From NCBI GenBank assembly GCA_029977845.1, contig JAPOKC010000006.1, forward strand, positions 33,976-97,975: a stretch of DNA of 64,000 bases, in the 5' to 3' direction. Shown one piece after another: positions 52,389 through 62,375 of this stretch. Both the position numbers and the translations under genes were made by a program. The DNA comes from Mycobacteriaceae bacterium. Its GTDB lineage: Bacteria; Actinomycetota; Actinomycetes; Mycobacteriales; Mycobacteriaceae. Position 1 is the stretch's first letter, and each line of letters begins with the position of its first letter. The notes beneath the pieces were generated by a model. It was not told where the DNA came from. It worked only from the letters and a program-made list of their open reading frames with translations, and made no database searches.

Positions 52389-54041
52389 ATGGACCCAGGC
52401 CGCCGCACGCCCCAGGGCGAGCATCCCGGCATGGCCAATTACCCCGATGAACAGGCCGCGCGACGCCGCGCGCGGGTCGGGCCGCGGGGCGGTGTCACCC
52501 ACGACCCAGGTCCCAGCGCCAACAGGTACCTGCCACCACTGGACGGCGAACGCCACCTCTACCGAGGTCAGTTCGACGATCCCGACGACGACACCGACGG
52601 CGGGTCCGAGCGCGGCAGGCGGGCCCGGGCGGCTGCGATGCGCAGCCGCGAGATGGGCTCGCGGGTGTATTCGATGGTCCAGCGGGCGGCCACCGCCGAC
52701 GGAGCGGACAAGTCCGGCCTGACCGCGCTCACCTGGCCGGTGGTCGCCAACTTCGCGGTGGACTCGGCGATGGCCGTGGCACTGGCCAATACGTTGTTCT
52801 TCGCCGCGGCAACCGGTGAGAGCAAGGGCCGGGTGGCGCTGTACCTGCTGATCACCATCGCTCCCTTCGCGGTGATCGCCCCGCTGATCGGTCCGGCACT
52901 GGACCGCATCCAGCACGGCAGACGGGCCGCGCTGGCGATGTCGTTCCTTCTTCGCACCGTGCTGGCCGTGGTGCTGATCTCCAACTACGACAGCGCAACC
53001 GGCGGTTACCCGCCGTGGGTGCTCTACCCGTGCGCGCTCGGGATGATGGTGTTGTCCAAATCGTTCTCGGTGTTGCGAAGCGCGGTGACACCCAGGGTCA
53101 TGCCGCCGTCGATCGATCTGGTGCGAGTGAACTCCAGGCTGACGATGTTCGGCCTCATCGGCGGCACCATCGTCGGCGGCGCGGTCGCCGCCGGAGCGGA
53201 GTACGTCTTCGGGGCGACACTGGGACTTCCCGGAGCGCTGTTCGTCGTCGTGTTCGTCACCCTGGCCGGAGCGTCGGCGACGATGCGGATCCCGCGCTGG
53301 GTCGAAGTGACCGAGGGCGAGGTGCCGGCAACCCTGACCTACCACGGCACCGGCGCATGGGACTGGCTCGAAGACCAGCCCAGCAACGCCATGCGGAGGT
53401 CAGGGCCGCCGCGACAACCGTTGGGGCGCAACACGATCGCCGCGCTCTGGGGTAACTGCACCATCAAGGCGATGGTGGGCTTTCTGTTTCTCTACCCGGC
53501 CTTCGTCGCCAAGGCCCACGACGCCAGCGGCTGGGTGCAACTGGGCATGTTGGGCATGATCGGCGCAGCCGCGGGTCTGGGCAACTTCGCCGGCAATTTC
53601 ACTGCGGCCCGGATGCGGCTGGGCCGGCCCGCGTGGGTGGTGGTGCGGGCCGCCATCATCGTCACCACCCTGGCACTGGTGACCGCGGTGACCGGAAATC
53701 TGTTCGTCGCGGCGGCGGCGACCCTGGTGACTTCCGGCGCAAGCGCGATCGCCAAAGCGTCGCTGGACGCCTCACTTCAGGATGATCTGCCCGAGCAGTC
53801 CCGCGCCTCGGCGTTCGGACGTTCGGAGTCGGTGCTGCAGTTGGCCTGGGTACTCGGCGGCGCGATCGGCGTGCTGGTCTACACCGAACTCTGGGTCGGC
53901 TTCACCGCCATCACCGCACTTCTCATCCCAGGCCTCGCCCAGACCGTCTTGAGCTATCGCGGACAGTCCCTGATCCCCGGATTCGGCGGCAACCGGCCGG
54001 TCCACGCCGAACCGCAGCGAAAGCGGGCCGCACGCCGATGA
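52389..54041 (+). CDS. MFS-type membrane transporter (Rv0876c-like)
   Basis: A 550-residue protein with a 110-residue hydrophilic N-terminal region (many Arg and Asp, e.g. RRARVGPRGG, DDPDDDTDGG) followed by about 12 TM segments (ALTWPVVANFAVDSAMAVALAN; IGPALDRIQHGRRAALAMSF as the A-loop). Length matches recalled Rv0876c. The substrate is unknown. The ATG follows GAGGGAGA. ATGA overlap with the next gene indicates an operon with the DUF2771 lipoprotein-like gene. Confidence 0.85.
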   Translation: MDPGRRTPQGEHPGMANYPDEQAARRRARVGPRGGVTHDPGPSANRYLPPLDGERHLYRGQFDDPDDDTDGGSERGRRARAAAMRSREMGSRVYSMVQRAATADGADKSGLTALTWPVVANFAVDSAMAVALANTLFFAAATGESKGRVALYLLITIAPFAVIAPLIGPALDRIQHGRRAALAMSFLLRTVLAVVLISNYDSATGGYPPWVLYPCALGMMVLSKSFSVLRSAVTPRVMPPSIDLVRVNSRLTMFGLIGGTIVGGAVAAGAEYVFGATLGLPGALFVVVFVTLAGASATMRIPRWVEVTEGEVPATLTYHGTGAWDWLEDQPSNAMRRSGPPRQPLGRNTIAALWGNCTIKAMVGFLFLYPAFVAKAHDASGWVQLGMLGMIGAAAGLGNFAGNFTAARMRLGRPAWVVVRAAIIVTTLALVTAVTGNLFVAAAATLVTSGASAIAKASLDASLQDDLPEQSRASAFGRSESVLQLAWVLGGAIGVLVYTELWVGFTAITALLIPGLAQTVLSYRGQSLIPGFGGNRPVHAEPQRKRAARR

Positions 54042-54532
54042 GACATCGTCGGACAGCACCGATCGTGGCCGCACTCGTGGTGCTGGCCGCCGCAGGCGCC
54101 GGCGCCGGGGCATACCACTGGTCGCGTGACGCGGTGCCCCGCCTGCCCGAGATCAGCGCCTACTCGCACGGCAGCACATCGCGGGTGGGCCCCTACTTCT
54201 TCTGCAACGTGGTCAATCTCGATGACTGCACGCGCAGTGGGCAACAGGGCTCCCTGATGGTCAACGACCGCGAACCGGTACAGGTATCGGTGCCGGAGTC
54301 GATCGGCCGGGCACCGTGGCGGCTGCTGAAGGTCTATGCCGACGACCGCAACACCACCGCGACGGTGTTCCGGCCCGGCACCCGACTGGCGGTCACCGTC
54401 CCCACCCGCGATCCGCTGCGCGGTGAGGTGGTCGGTGTCGTCGTGCAGTTGATGACTCTGGTGCGCGACCAGAACGGTGCGGAATTCGAACTGCCGCATG
54501 CCGAATGGTCGGTGCGGCTGAACCGCGACTGA
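54038..54532 (+). CDS. DUF2771-family exported protein (Rv0875c-like)
   Basis: A 164-residue protein with an N-terminal TM/signal anchor (APIVAALVVLAAAGAGAGAY, about 7-26) and an exported domain with two Cys (FFCNVVNLDDCTRSGQQ), then VSVPESIGRAPWRLLKVYAD and a C-terminal beta-rich part. Family members are actinobacterial, without known activity. It overlaps the transporter stop by 4 nt and likely works with it in the envelope. Confidence 0.82.
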   Translation: MRHRRTAPIVAALVVLAAAGAGAGAYHWSRDAVPRLPEISAYSHGSTSRVGPYFFCNVVNLDDCTRSGQQGSLMVNDREPVQVSVPESIGRAPWRLLKVYADDRNTTATVFRPGTRLAVTVPTRDPLRGEVVGVVVQLMTLVRDQNGAEFELPHAEWSVRLNRD

Positions 54533-54545
54533 CGATTCACGAGTT

Positions 54546-54956
54546 TTACGCGTCGAGTTCCCGCGCCACCGCGCGCACGACTTCGGAAACCCGTCGCGCC
54601 ACCTTCTTGTCGGGATAGCGACCGCGGCGCAGTTCCGGCTGGACCGCACCTTCGAGCAGGGTGATCATGTCCTCGACCATGCCGTGCAGTTCGTCGGGTG
54701 TGTGCTTGTGCTCGGCGGCGGTCGCTTCGCGACGGGTCCGGGTCAGGCTGGGCGGCGGGTCGATCAGCGTGACACTGAGCGCCTGCGGTCCCCGGCGGCC
54801 GGAGGCCAGACCGAACTCCACCTTCTGGCCGGCCTTGAGACCCTCGACGCCGGCGGGCAGCGCCGAGGCCCGGACATAGACGTCCTCTCCATCGTCCTGG
54901 GACAGGAAGCCGAAGCCCTTCTCGGCGTCGTACCACTTCACCTTGCCGGTCGGCAC
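54546..54956 (-). CDS. cspB: Cold-shock-domain protein CspB-like with C-terminal extension (Rv0871-like)
   Basis: A 136-residue nucleic-acid-binding protein. The cold-shock domain (about 1-67) has [16 protein letters not shown] with RNP-1 KGFGF, and RNP-2 as VYVRAS, where the usual His is Arg. The C-terminal 70 residues (from about [15 protein letters not shown]) form helices found in the actinobacterial longer Csp type. It probably acts as an RNA chaperone. GTG 54956 with AGGTGAG upstream is chosen. Convergent with the DUF2771 gene. Confidence 0.88.
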   Translation of the reverse strand: MPTGKVKWYDAEKGFGFLSQDDGEDVYVRASALPAGVEGLKAGQKVEFGLASGRRGPQALSVTLIDPPPSLTRTRREATAAEHKHTPDELHGMVEDMITLLEGAVQPELRRGRYPDKKVARRVSEVVRAVARELDA

Positions 54957-55110
54957 TTGTCTCACCTGCTGTCGTTCGTCGTCTCGTCGTGCGTCGTCCG
55001 CGGCGACCCCGTCGCCATATTCCGCAGCGACGACGGCGATCCTACTCAAAGCCCGGCCCGCCGGGCACCGGAGTTTGGTTCGATAGGCTGGCCTTACCAC
55101 AGGAGGTGAC

Positions 55111-55515
55111 ATGCGACTGGTTCTGAACATCATCTGGTTGGTGTTCGGCGGCCTCTGGCTGGCGCTGGGCTACCTGGTGGCCGCACTGGTGTGCTTCCTT
55201 CTCATCGTCACCATCCCGTTCGGCTTCGCCTCGCTGCGCATCGCGCTGTTCGCCCTGTGGCCCTTCGGCCAGACCGTCGTCGACAAACCGGGCCCCCGGC
55301 CCGGCGCCCTGATCGGCAACATCCTGTGGCTGCTGCTGTGCGGCATCTGGCTCGCCATCGGCCATGTGCTGACCGCGATCGCCATGGCCGTCACCATCGT
55401 CGGCATCCCGCTGGCCCTGGCCAACCTCAAGCTCATCCCGGTCTCGCTGATGCCGCTGGGCAAGGAGATCGTCCCGGTGGACAGCACACACCCGCAGGCC
55501 GGTCAGTTCGGATGA
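55111..55515 (+). CDS. YccF-family inner-membrane protein (Rv0870c-like)
   Basis: A 134-residue protein with two internal repeats of the YccF domain: [21 protein letters not shown] and [20 protein letters not shown], each followed by a second hydrophobic helix and a Pro-Phe-Gly or Pro-Leu-Gly loop (WPFGQTV, MPLGKEI). There are about four TM helices. Function is unknown in bacteria. AGGAGGTGAC directly precedes the ATG. Its stop overlaps the moaA2 start (ATGA). Confidence 0.88.
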   Translation: MRLVLNIIWLVFGGLWLALGYLVAALVCFLLIVTIPFGFASLRIALFALWPFGQTVVDKPGPRPGALIGNILWLLLCGIWLAIGHVLTAIAMAVTIVGIPLALANLKLIPVSLMPLGKEIVPVDSTHPQAGQFG

Positions 55516-56576
55516 CCCCGACCAAACTGGGACTTCCGACCGTCCGCCGCGACCCCGTCGCGCCGCCGACCGACATGCCGGTGTCCGGTCCGCTGCTGGA
55601 CACCTTCGGCCGGGTGGCCACCGATCTTCGGGTCTCACTCACCGATAGGTGCAACCTGCGTTGCACCTACTGCATGCCGGCCGAAGGCCTGAAGTGGCTG
55701 CCGAAACTGGATCTGCTCACCGCCGCCGAACTGGCCCGCGTGATCGGCATCGCCGTCACCCGGCTCGGCATCACCAACGTCCGGTTCACCGGCGGGGAAC
55801 CACTGGTGGCCCCGATCCTCGACGAGGTCATCGCCTCGACCGCGGCCCTGCAACCCCGCCCCGCGATCGCCCTGACCACCAACGGAATCGCCCTGGCCGG
55901 GCGGGCCGCCGACCTCGCCGGGTCCGGCCTGGACCGGGTCAACGTCTCACTGGACACCCTCGACCCCATCCGGTACGCGCAGATCACCCGCCGCGACCGC
56001 CTGCACGATGTGATCGACGGACTCGCCGCGGCCCGTGCTGCCGGGCTGTCACCGATCAAGGTCAACGCGGTGCTGGATCCACAGACCGGACTGCAGGATG
56101 CGGTGGACTTGCTGACTTTCTGCCTCGAGGGCGGTTATCAGCTCCGGATCATCGAGCAGATGCCACTGGACGCCGAACACCACTGGAACCGCAGCGAGAT
56201 GATCACCGCCGAGATGGTGCTGGCCGCCCTCAACGAACATTTCTCCCTCACTTCCGATCCCGCGCCGCGGGGATCAGCCCCGGCCCAGCTGTGGAGAGTC
56301 GACGGCGACCGCGGCACGGTCGGGGTGATCGCCTCGGTGACCAAGGCATTCTGCGGCGACTGCGACCGCACCCGGCTGACCGCCGACGGCCAGATCCGCA
56401 ATTGCCTGTTCGCAGCCGACGAGACCGACCTGCGCGCACTGCTGCGCGACGGCGCCGACGATGACACCATCGAACTCACCTGGCGCGCGGCGATGTGGAA
56501 CAAAGCCGCCGGACACGGCATCAACCAACCCGACTTCGTCCAACCCAGCCGCCCGATGAGCGCGATCGGCGGCTGA
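55512..56576 (+). CDS. moaA2: GTP 3',8-cyclase MoaA2
   Basis: MoaA is a radical-SAM enzyme that rearranges GTP in the first step of molybdopterin synthesis. The 354-residue protein has the SAM [4Fe-4S] motif Cys47-X3-Cys51-X2-Cys54 (RCNLRCTYC), FTGGEPLVAP, the C-terminal cluster CGDCDRTRLTADGQIRNC and the C-terminal double Gly (SAIGG) needed for catalysis. It overlaps the YccF gene and is followed 3 nt later by moaD2. Its partner MoaC2 is encoded in the leftward operon across rpfA. Confidence 0.95.
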   Translation: MTPTKLGLPTVRRDPVAPPTDMPVSGPLLDTFGRVATDLRVSLTDRCNLRCTYCMPAEGLKWLPKLDLLTAAELARVIGIAVTRLGITNVRFTGGEPLVAPILDEVIASTAALQPRPAIALTTNGIALAGRAADLAGSGLDRVNVSLDTLDPIRYAQITRRDRLHDVIDGLAAARAAGLSPIKVNAVLDPQTGLQDAVDLLTFCLEGGYQLRIIEQMPLDAEHHWNRSEMITAEMVLAALNEHFSLTSDPAPRGSAPAQLWRVDGDRGTVGVIASVTKAFCGDCDRTRLTADGQIRNCLFAADETDLRALLRDGADDDTIELTWRAAMWNKAAGHGINQPDFVQPSRPMSAIGG

Positions 56577-56579
56577 GGT

Positions 56580-56858
56580 GTGACCGAGATCTCCATCGCG
56601 GGCGCCGGTGTTCCGATCACGGTGCGGTTCTTTGCTGCCGCCCGGGCGGCGGCGGGCGTCGAGAGGGCGCTCCTCACGCTGGGACCCGGAGCGACCGTGG
56701 CCGACGCTGTCGGTCAACTCTGTGGTCAGAGTGACAGATTGGCTCTGGTGTTGCAGAAGTGTTCATTCCTGTGCGACGGGGTGGCGATTCGAGACCGGAG
56801 CACTGTGCTGCGGGCCCACCAGACCCTGGACGTCCTGCCGCCATTCGCCGGCGGTTGA
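56580..56858 (+). CDS. moaD2: Molybdopterin synthase small subunit MoaD2
   Basis: MoaD is the ubiquitin-like sulfur carrier that, with MoaE, converts cPMP to molybdopterin. The 92-residue protein has VRFFAAARAAAGVE, LGPGATVADAVGQL and the C-terminal DVLPPFAGG whose final Gly-Gly is thiocarboxylated. Length equals recalled M. tuberculosis MoaD2. GTG 56580 is 3 nt after the moaA2 stop. The region downstream holds the rpfA control sites. Confidence 0.94.
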   Translation: MTEISIAGAGVPITVRFFAAARAAAGVERALLTLGPGATVADAVGQLCGQSDRLALVLQKCSFLCDGVAIRDRSTVLRAHQTLDVLPPFAGG

Positions 56859-56859
56859 C

Positions 56860-56875
56860 GGTGATTTGAGTCACA
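56860..56875. promoter_or_regulatory. CRP-like (cAMP receptor protein) binding site upstream of rpfA
   Basis: GGTGA-TTTGAG-TCACA matches the mycobacterial CRP consensus TGTGA-N6-TCACA at 9 of 10 positions. Its centre is about 112 bp upstream of the predicted rpfA start. CRP (Rv3676) control of rpfA is known in M. tuberculosis; binding here is inferred. Confidence 0.65.
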
Positions 56876-56944
56876 TCACGATCAGATCACGGCGTGGCCA
56901 CGCCCCAATCACGTCCGTGGCCCACCTGCCGCGACGCCGAGGTT

Positions 56945-56973
56945 TCGTGCGACTTTAACGCTTTTTTAGAATT
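56945..56973 (+). promoter_or_regulatory. rpfA: Candidate rpfA promoter
   Basis: TAGAAT (56968-56973) is a good -10; TTCGTG (56945-56950), 17 bp upstream, is a weak -35. Transcription would begin near 56980 and give a 230-nt leader, long enough to contain the riboswitch. The stretch 56876-56944 shows nothing else recognisable. Confidence 0.5.
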
Positions 56974-57065
56974 TGCCAGCTGGGAAAACGCGGCTTGGTC
57001 GAAAACCTGACGGGCCCGCGAACAGCCATTACCGTTCTCTGTGGCCCGCCCTCGCGGCAGGCCCT

Positions 57066-58428
<1,363 letters not shown>

Positions 58429-58431
58429 CCG

Positions 58432-58857
58432 CTAAGCGGAGTTCACCCACTCGTCGGTCCCGTCGGCGAAGAACTGGTGCTTCCACACCGGAATGCGTTC
58501 CTTGATGGTGTCCACCAGTCGTGCACAGGTCTCGAATGCCGCACCGCGATGGTCGGCGGCGACGGCCACCACCAAGGCGGCGTCGCCGAGTTCGAGCGGA
58601 CCCACCCGATGGCTGGCCGCCATGGCCCGCACCCCGGATGACGAAGCGGCCACTTCGGCGAGTACCTCGAAGAGCGTCTCGGCTGCCGACGGGTGTGCGG
58701 AGTACTCCAGTCGCAGCACCTGGCGGCCGCCGTCGTGATTACGCACCACACCGGAAAAGCCAACCACCGCACCGGCTTCCACGGAGGCGACGAGTTCCTC
58801 GTGATCGCGCAGCGATATCGGTTCATCGGTGAGCTCGGCCCGCAGGATGCGCGTCAT
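58432..58857 (-). CDS. moaE2: Molybdopterin synthase catalytic subunit MoaE2
   Basis: MoaE binds cPMP and, with thiocarboxylated MoaD, adds the dithiolene sulfurs. The 141-residue protein has [46 protein letters not shown] and the conserved Lys-rich [15 protein letters not shown]. It overlaps the mog stop by 4 nt, as last gene of a leftward unit Rv0863-like/moaC2/mog/moaE2. Confidence 0.95.
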   Translation of the reverse strand: MTRILRAELTDEPISLRDHEELVASVEAGAVVGFSGVVRNHDGGRQVLRLEYSAHPSAAETLFEVLAEVAASSSGVRAMAASHRVGPLELGDAALVVAVAADHRGAAFETCARLVDTIKERIPVWKHQFFADGTDEWVNSA

Positions 58858-59348
58858 CGTGGATGGTCACCACCGCTCAGTTGATCGAGTGCGTGATCGA
58901 GCACCGGTTCGAGCACCGCGATACCGTCCTTCACGCCGCCGGGTGAGCCGGGCAGGTTGACCACCAGCGTCCGGCCGGCCACCCCGCACACCCCGCGGGA
59001 CAGGATCGATGTCGGCACCTTCGGCAGCCCCGCGGTCCGGATGGCATCGGCCAGACCCGGGATCTCGTAGTCCAGCACCGCGCGCGTCGCCTCCGGGGTG
59101 GCGTCGGTCGGTGAGATACCGGTGCCGCCGGAGGTGATGACGATGTCGACCTTCGCGGCCACCGCCTCCCGCAGCGCCTCGGCCACCGCCTCGCCGTCGG
59201 GAACCACCACCAGGCCCGGCATGGTGAACCCGCGTCCGGTCAGCCACTCCACCAGGATCGGCCCGGTGCGATCCTCATAGACACCGCCGGCCGCGCGGGT
59301 GGAGGCGATCACCACCCTTGCCGAGCGGGTCGCCTGCTCGGCGGTCAC
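58854..59348 (-). CDS. mog: Molybdopterin adenylyltransferase-like protein Mog
   Basis: Mog/MogA adenylylates molybdopterin before Mo insertion. The 164-residue MoCF-biosynthesis-fold protein has [41 protein letters not shown] (the substrate-binding SGGTG loop) and [17 protein letters not shown] start 59348 overlaps the moaC2 stop by 4 nt, and its own stop overlaps moaE2, so the three are translationally coupled. Confidence 0.94.
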   Translation of the reverse strand: MTAEQATRSARVVIASTRAAGGVYEDRTGPILVEWLTGRGFTMPGLVVVPDGEAVAEALREAVAAKVDIVITSGGTGISPTDATPEATRAVLDYEIPGLADAIRTAGLPKVPTSILSRGVCGVAGRTLVVNLPGSPGGVKDGIAVLEPVLDHALDQLSGGDHPR

Positions 59349-59857
59349 GGGGGCGTCCAGACGCCCGACTTGCCACCCTCTTTGCGCAGTACCCGCACCG
59401 CATCGATTCGCGCGCCCGGATCGACGGCCTTGATCATGTCGTAAACGGTCAGCGCCGCCACCGACGCAGCGGTGAGCGCCTCCATCTCAACACCGGTGCG
59501 GTCGGTGGTCCTCGCGGTGGCGGTCAGTTCGACCGATGACTCGGCGATGGCGAAGTCCACGTCGACACTGCTGAGAGCGATCTGATGACACAGCGGGATG
59601 AGATCCGAAGTGCGTTTGGCGGCAAGGATTCCGGCCACCCGCGCGGTGGCAAGCGCATCGCCCTTGGGCAATCCGCCGGAGGCGATCAGCGCGATCACCT
59701 CAGCAGTGGTGTGCACGGTCGCGCAGGCCGTCGCACTGCGCGCCGTCGCCGTCTTGGCGCTGACGTCGACCATCTGCGCCGCGCCCTTGTCGTCAAGGTG
59801 CGAGAGGCGCCCCGTCCGGTCGGTCTGGGGTCCCCCGGCCTGCGGGCCGCCGTTCAC
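59345..59857 (-). CDS. moaC2: Cyclic pyranopterin monophosphate synthase MoaC2
   Basis: MoaC converts the MoaA product (3',8-cH2GTP) into cPMP. The 170-residue protein has [18 protein letters not shown], the active-site [17 protein letters not shown] and [26 protein letters not shown]. The first 15 residues (Gly/Gln/Pro) are probably flexible; GTG 59857 follows the preceding stop by 2 nt. Its partner MoaA2 is encoded 3-4 kb away in the opposite direction, flanking rpfA. Confidence 0.95.
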   Translation of the reverse strand: MNGGPQAGGPQTDRTGRLSHLDDKGAAQMVDVSAKTATARSATACATVHTTAEVIALIASGGLPKGDALATARVAGILAAKRTSDLIPLCHQIALSSVDVDFAIAESSVELTATARTTDRTGVEMEALTAASVAALTVYDMIKAVDPGARIDAVRVLRKEGGKSGVWTPP

Positions 59858-59859
59858 CG

Positions 59860-60045
59860 CTATCGATTGATGACGGTGACCGGGTGGATGTAGGGCAGCT
59901 CGGAGGCGGGCACCGGGAAGATGACGGACCCGAACGGGGACAGCGCGCCGGCCTTGTCGGCGGCGAGCTCGCTCACCGGGTGATCCTGCGGGTTGCGCGT
60001 CGGCCAGCCGTTGTCGATGTACCGGTGCTTCTCAATGTCTGCCAC
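59860..60045 (-). CDS. Small conserved protein at the head of the moaC2 operon (Rv0863-like)
   Basis: A 61-residue soluble protein: [20 protein letters not shown], then [20 protein letters not shown] and [14 protein letters not shown]. There is no signal, TM or Cys. Rv0863 sits at this position in M. tuberculosis but is longer there (about 93 residues as recalled). GTG 60045 lies 6 nt after CAGAAT on its strand (60052-60057), indicating a leaderless transcript that would also carry moaC2, mog and moaE2. A role linked to molybdopterin is possible from position only. Confidence 0.75.
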   Translation of the reverse strand: MADIEKHRYIDNGWPTRNPQDHPVSELAADKAGALSPFGSVIFPVPASELPYIHPVTVINR

Positions 60046-60109
60046 GTGTTCATTCTGACACCTGTCGGGCGAACTCGCGCCAACGGCCGCTGATTTAGGC
60101 TTGTCCGCG

Positions 60110-62347
60110 ATGACCATGCCCCTCGGCTCCTGGCTGGCGGATCTGCCCGACGAGCGGCTGATCCGCCTGCTCGAGCTGCGGCCGGACCTCTCCCAGCCCG
60201 CGCCCGGCAGCATCTCCTCGCTGGCGGCCAGGGCCGGATCCCGGCAATCGGTGAAGGTCGCCGCCGACGACCTTGACTTCCTGCGGCTGGCAGTTCTGGA
60301 CGCGCTGTTCGACCTGGATGCCGAGGAGCGGGCCGTACCGGTGGCCGATCTCCTCGGATTGGTTGCCGATCGCGCCCCGCACGCCGATGTGCTGGCCGCG
60401 CTCGCGGATCTGCGCGAGCGGGCATTGGTCTGGGGTGACGCCGAGCTGTCGGTGCCGGCCGAGACCCCCGCGGCGCTGCCGTGGTTTCCGGGTCAGGCGA
60501 TCGACGTCTCCGGCCGGACGGCGGCCGAACTGTCCGCCGCCATCGAGTCACTCGACGAGGAAGCCCGCGACCTGCTGGGCCGGCTCACGGCCGGATCTCC
60601 GGTGGGCCGGACCCGCGATGCGGCACCGGACACCCCGGCCGACCGCCCGGTCCAGCGACTGCTCGCCGCCGGACTCCTTCGCCGCGCCGACGACGAGACG
60701 GTGATCCTTCCCCGCGACGTCGGGCAGGTGCTGCGCGGTGAGGAACCCGGTCCGGCCGGTCTGTCCGCACCCGATCCGGTGGTGTCCACCACAACCGCGA
60801 AGGACGCCGACGCCTCGGCCGCCGGAGCTGCGCTGGAGTTGCTGCGCGAAGTGGAGGTGATCCTCGAAAGCCTCTCGGCCGCACCGGTTCCCGAGCTGCG
60901 CAGCGGTGGGCTGGGCGTGCGGGAATCGAGGCGGCTGGCCAAGATCACCGGTGTCGACGAGCAGCGCCTGGGCCTTCTGCTGGAACTGATCGCCGGCGCC
61001 GGGCTGATCGCCAGCGGTGTGCCCGACCCGGCACCGGCCGACGACGCTCCGGCGCACTGGGCCCCCACCGTGGCCGCCGACCGCTTCCTCGAGGCGCCCG
61101 CCGCCGACCGGTGGATGCAACTGGCCGGCACCTGGCTGGATCTACCCTCGCGGCCCGGACTGGTCGGTGAGCGCGGGCCGGACGGCAAACACTATGCGGC
61201 GCTGTCTGATTCGCTCTATTCCACGGCCGCACCATTGGACCGGCGCCTGCTGCTCGAATTGATGTCGGAATTGCCCGCCGGTTCGGGTGTCGATGCCCGC
61301 AGCGCCTCCCGCGCACTCATCTGGCGGCGGCCGCGCTGGGCCGCGCGTCTTCAGCCCGGCCCGGTGACACACCTGCTCGACGAGGCGCACGCGGTGGGGC
61401 TGACCGGTCGCGGCGCCCTGAGCAGCCCGGCGCGCAAGCTGCTGCGGGACGGTCAGGAGGCCGCCATCGCGGCGATGGCCAAAGCTCTGCCCGAGCCGAT
61501 CGACTACTTCCTGGTCCAGGCGGACCTGACGGTGGTGGTGCCCGGCCCGCTCAAGCGTGAACTCGCCGACGAGCTGGCGGTGGTCGCCGCGGTGGAGTCC
61601 GCCGGTGCGGCGATGGTCTACCGGGTCAGCGAGCAGTCGGTGCGCCACGCACTGGACACCGGTCGCACCGCTGAGGGGCTGCAGGCTTTCTTTACCACCA
61701 ACTCCAAAACGCCTGTGCCACAAGGACTCACCTATCTGATCAATGATGTCGCACGCAGGCACGGCCAGTTGCGGGTGGGAATGGCCGCCGCCTTCCTGCG
61801 TTGCGACGACCCCACCCTGCTCGCGCACGCAATCGCTGCGCCGGCATTGTCGAATCTGGAGGTTCGGCTGCTGGCACCGACGGTGGCGGTCTCCCAGGCG
61901 CCGATCGCCGAGGTCCTCGCCGCGCTGCGGGAGGCCGGTTTCGCCCCGGCCGCCGAGGACTCCTCGGGAGCGATCGTCGAACTGCGCCGCCGCGGCGCCC
62001 GGGTTCCGATGGCCCTGCCACTGCGCCGTCTCCACCGTTCGGCGCCCAAACCCAACCCGGAGACGCTTTCCGCCGTGGTGGCGATGCTGCGCCGGGTCCA
62101 GGACGCCCCACTGGGCGGCGCGCGGATCGAACCGGGGGTGGCGATCGCCCTGCTGCAGCAGGCCGCCGTGCACGGTAAAGATGTGTTGATGGGCTACGTC
62201 GACGCCGCGGGGGTGGCCACCCAGCGCGTGCTGACGCCGATATCGGTGCACGGCGGCCTGCTGATGGCGTTCGACCCGTCCCAGGGCAGGATCCGCGAAT
62301 TCGCGGTGCACCGCGTCACCTCGGTGATGGCCGCACACGCCGACTGA
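60110..62347 (+). CDS. Helicase-associated, XPB/Ssl2-like-domain protein (Rv0862c-like)
   Basis: A 745-residue helical and winged-helix-rich protein, [26 protein letters not shown] at the N-terminus, with a C-terminal XPB/Ssl2-like helicase-associated region (from about 480: [55 protein letters not shown]). It lacks Walker A and DEAH motifs, so it is not itself a helicase. Its position just upstream of the XPB helicase and its domain suggest a partner in DNA repair or transcription. TAGGCT (60096-60101) 8 nt before ATG 60110 gives an almost leaderless start. Confidence 0.85.
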   Translation: MTMPLGSWLADLPDERLIRLLELRPDLSQPAPGSISSLAARAGSRQSVKVAADDLDFLRLAVLDALFDLDAEERAVPVADLLGLVADRAPHADVLAALADLRERALVWGDAELSVPAETPAALPWFPGQAIDVSGRTAAELSAAIESLDEEARDLLGRLTAGSPVGRTRDAAPDTPADRPVQRLLAAGLLRRADDETVILPRDVGQVLRGEEPGPAGLSAPDPVVSTTTAKDADASAAGAALELLREVEVILESLSAAPVPELRSGGLGVRESRRLAKITGVDEQRLGLLLELIAGAGLIASGVPDPAPADDAPAHWAPTVAADRFLEAPAADRWMQLAGTWLDLPSRPGLVGERGPDGKHYAALSDSLYSTAAPLDRRLLLELMSELPAGSGVDARSASRALIWRRPRWAARLQPGPVTHLLDEAHAVGLTGRGALSSPARKLLRDGQEAAIAAMAKALPEPIDYFLVQADLTVVVPGPLKRELADELAVVAAVESAGAAMVYRVSEQSVRHALDTGRTAEGLQAFFTTNSKTPVPQGLTYLINDVARRHGQLRVGMAAAFLRCDDPTLLAHAIAAPALSNLEVRLLAPTVAVSQAPIAEVLAALREAGFAPAAEDSSGAIVELRRRGARVPMALPLRRLHRSAPKPNPETLSAVVAMLRRVQDAPLGGARIEPGVAIALLQQAAVHGKDVLMGYVDAAGVATQRVLTPISVHGGLLMAFDPSQGRIREFAVHRVTSVMAAHAD

Positions 62348-62375
62348 TGTCGGTGCCCTCCCATAGGCTGGGTCG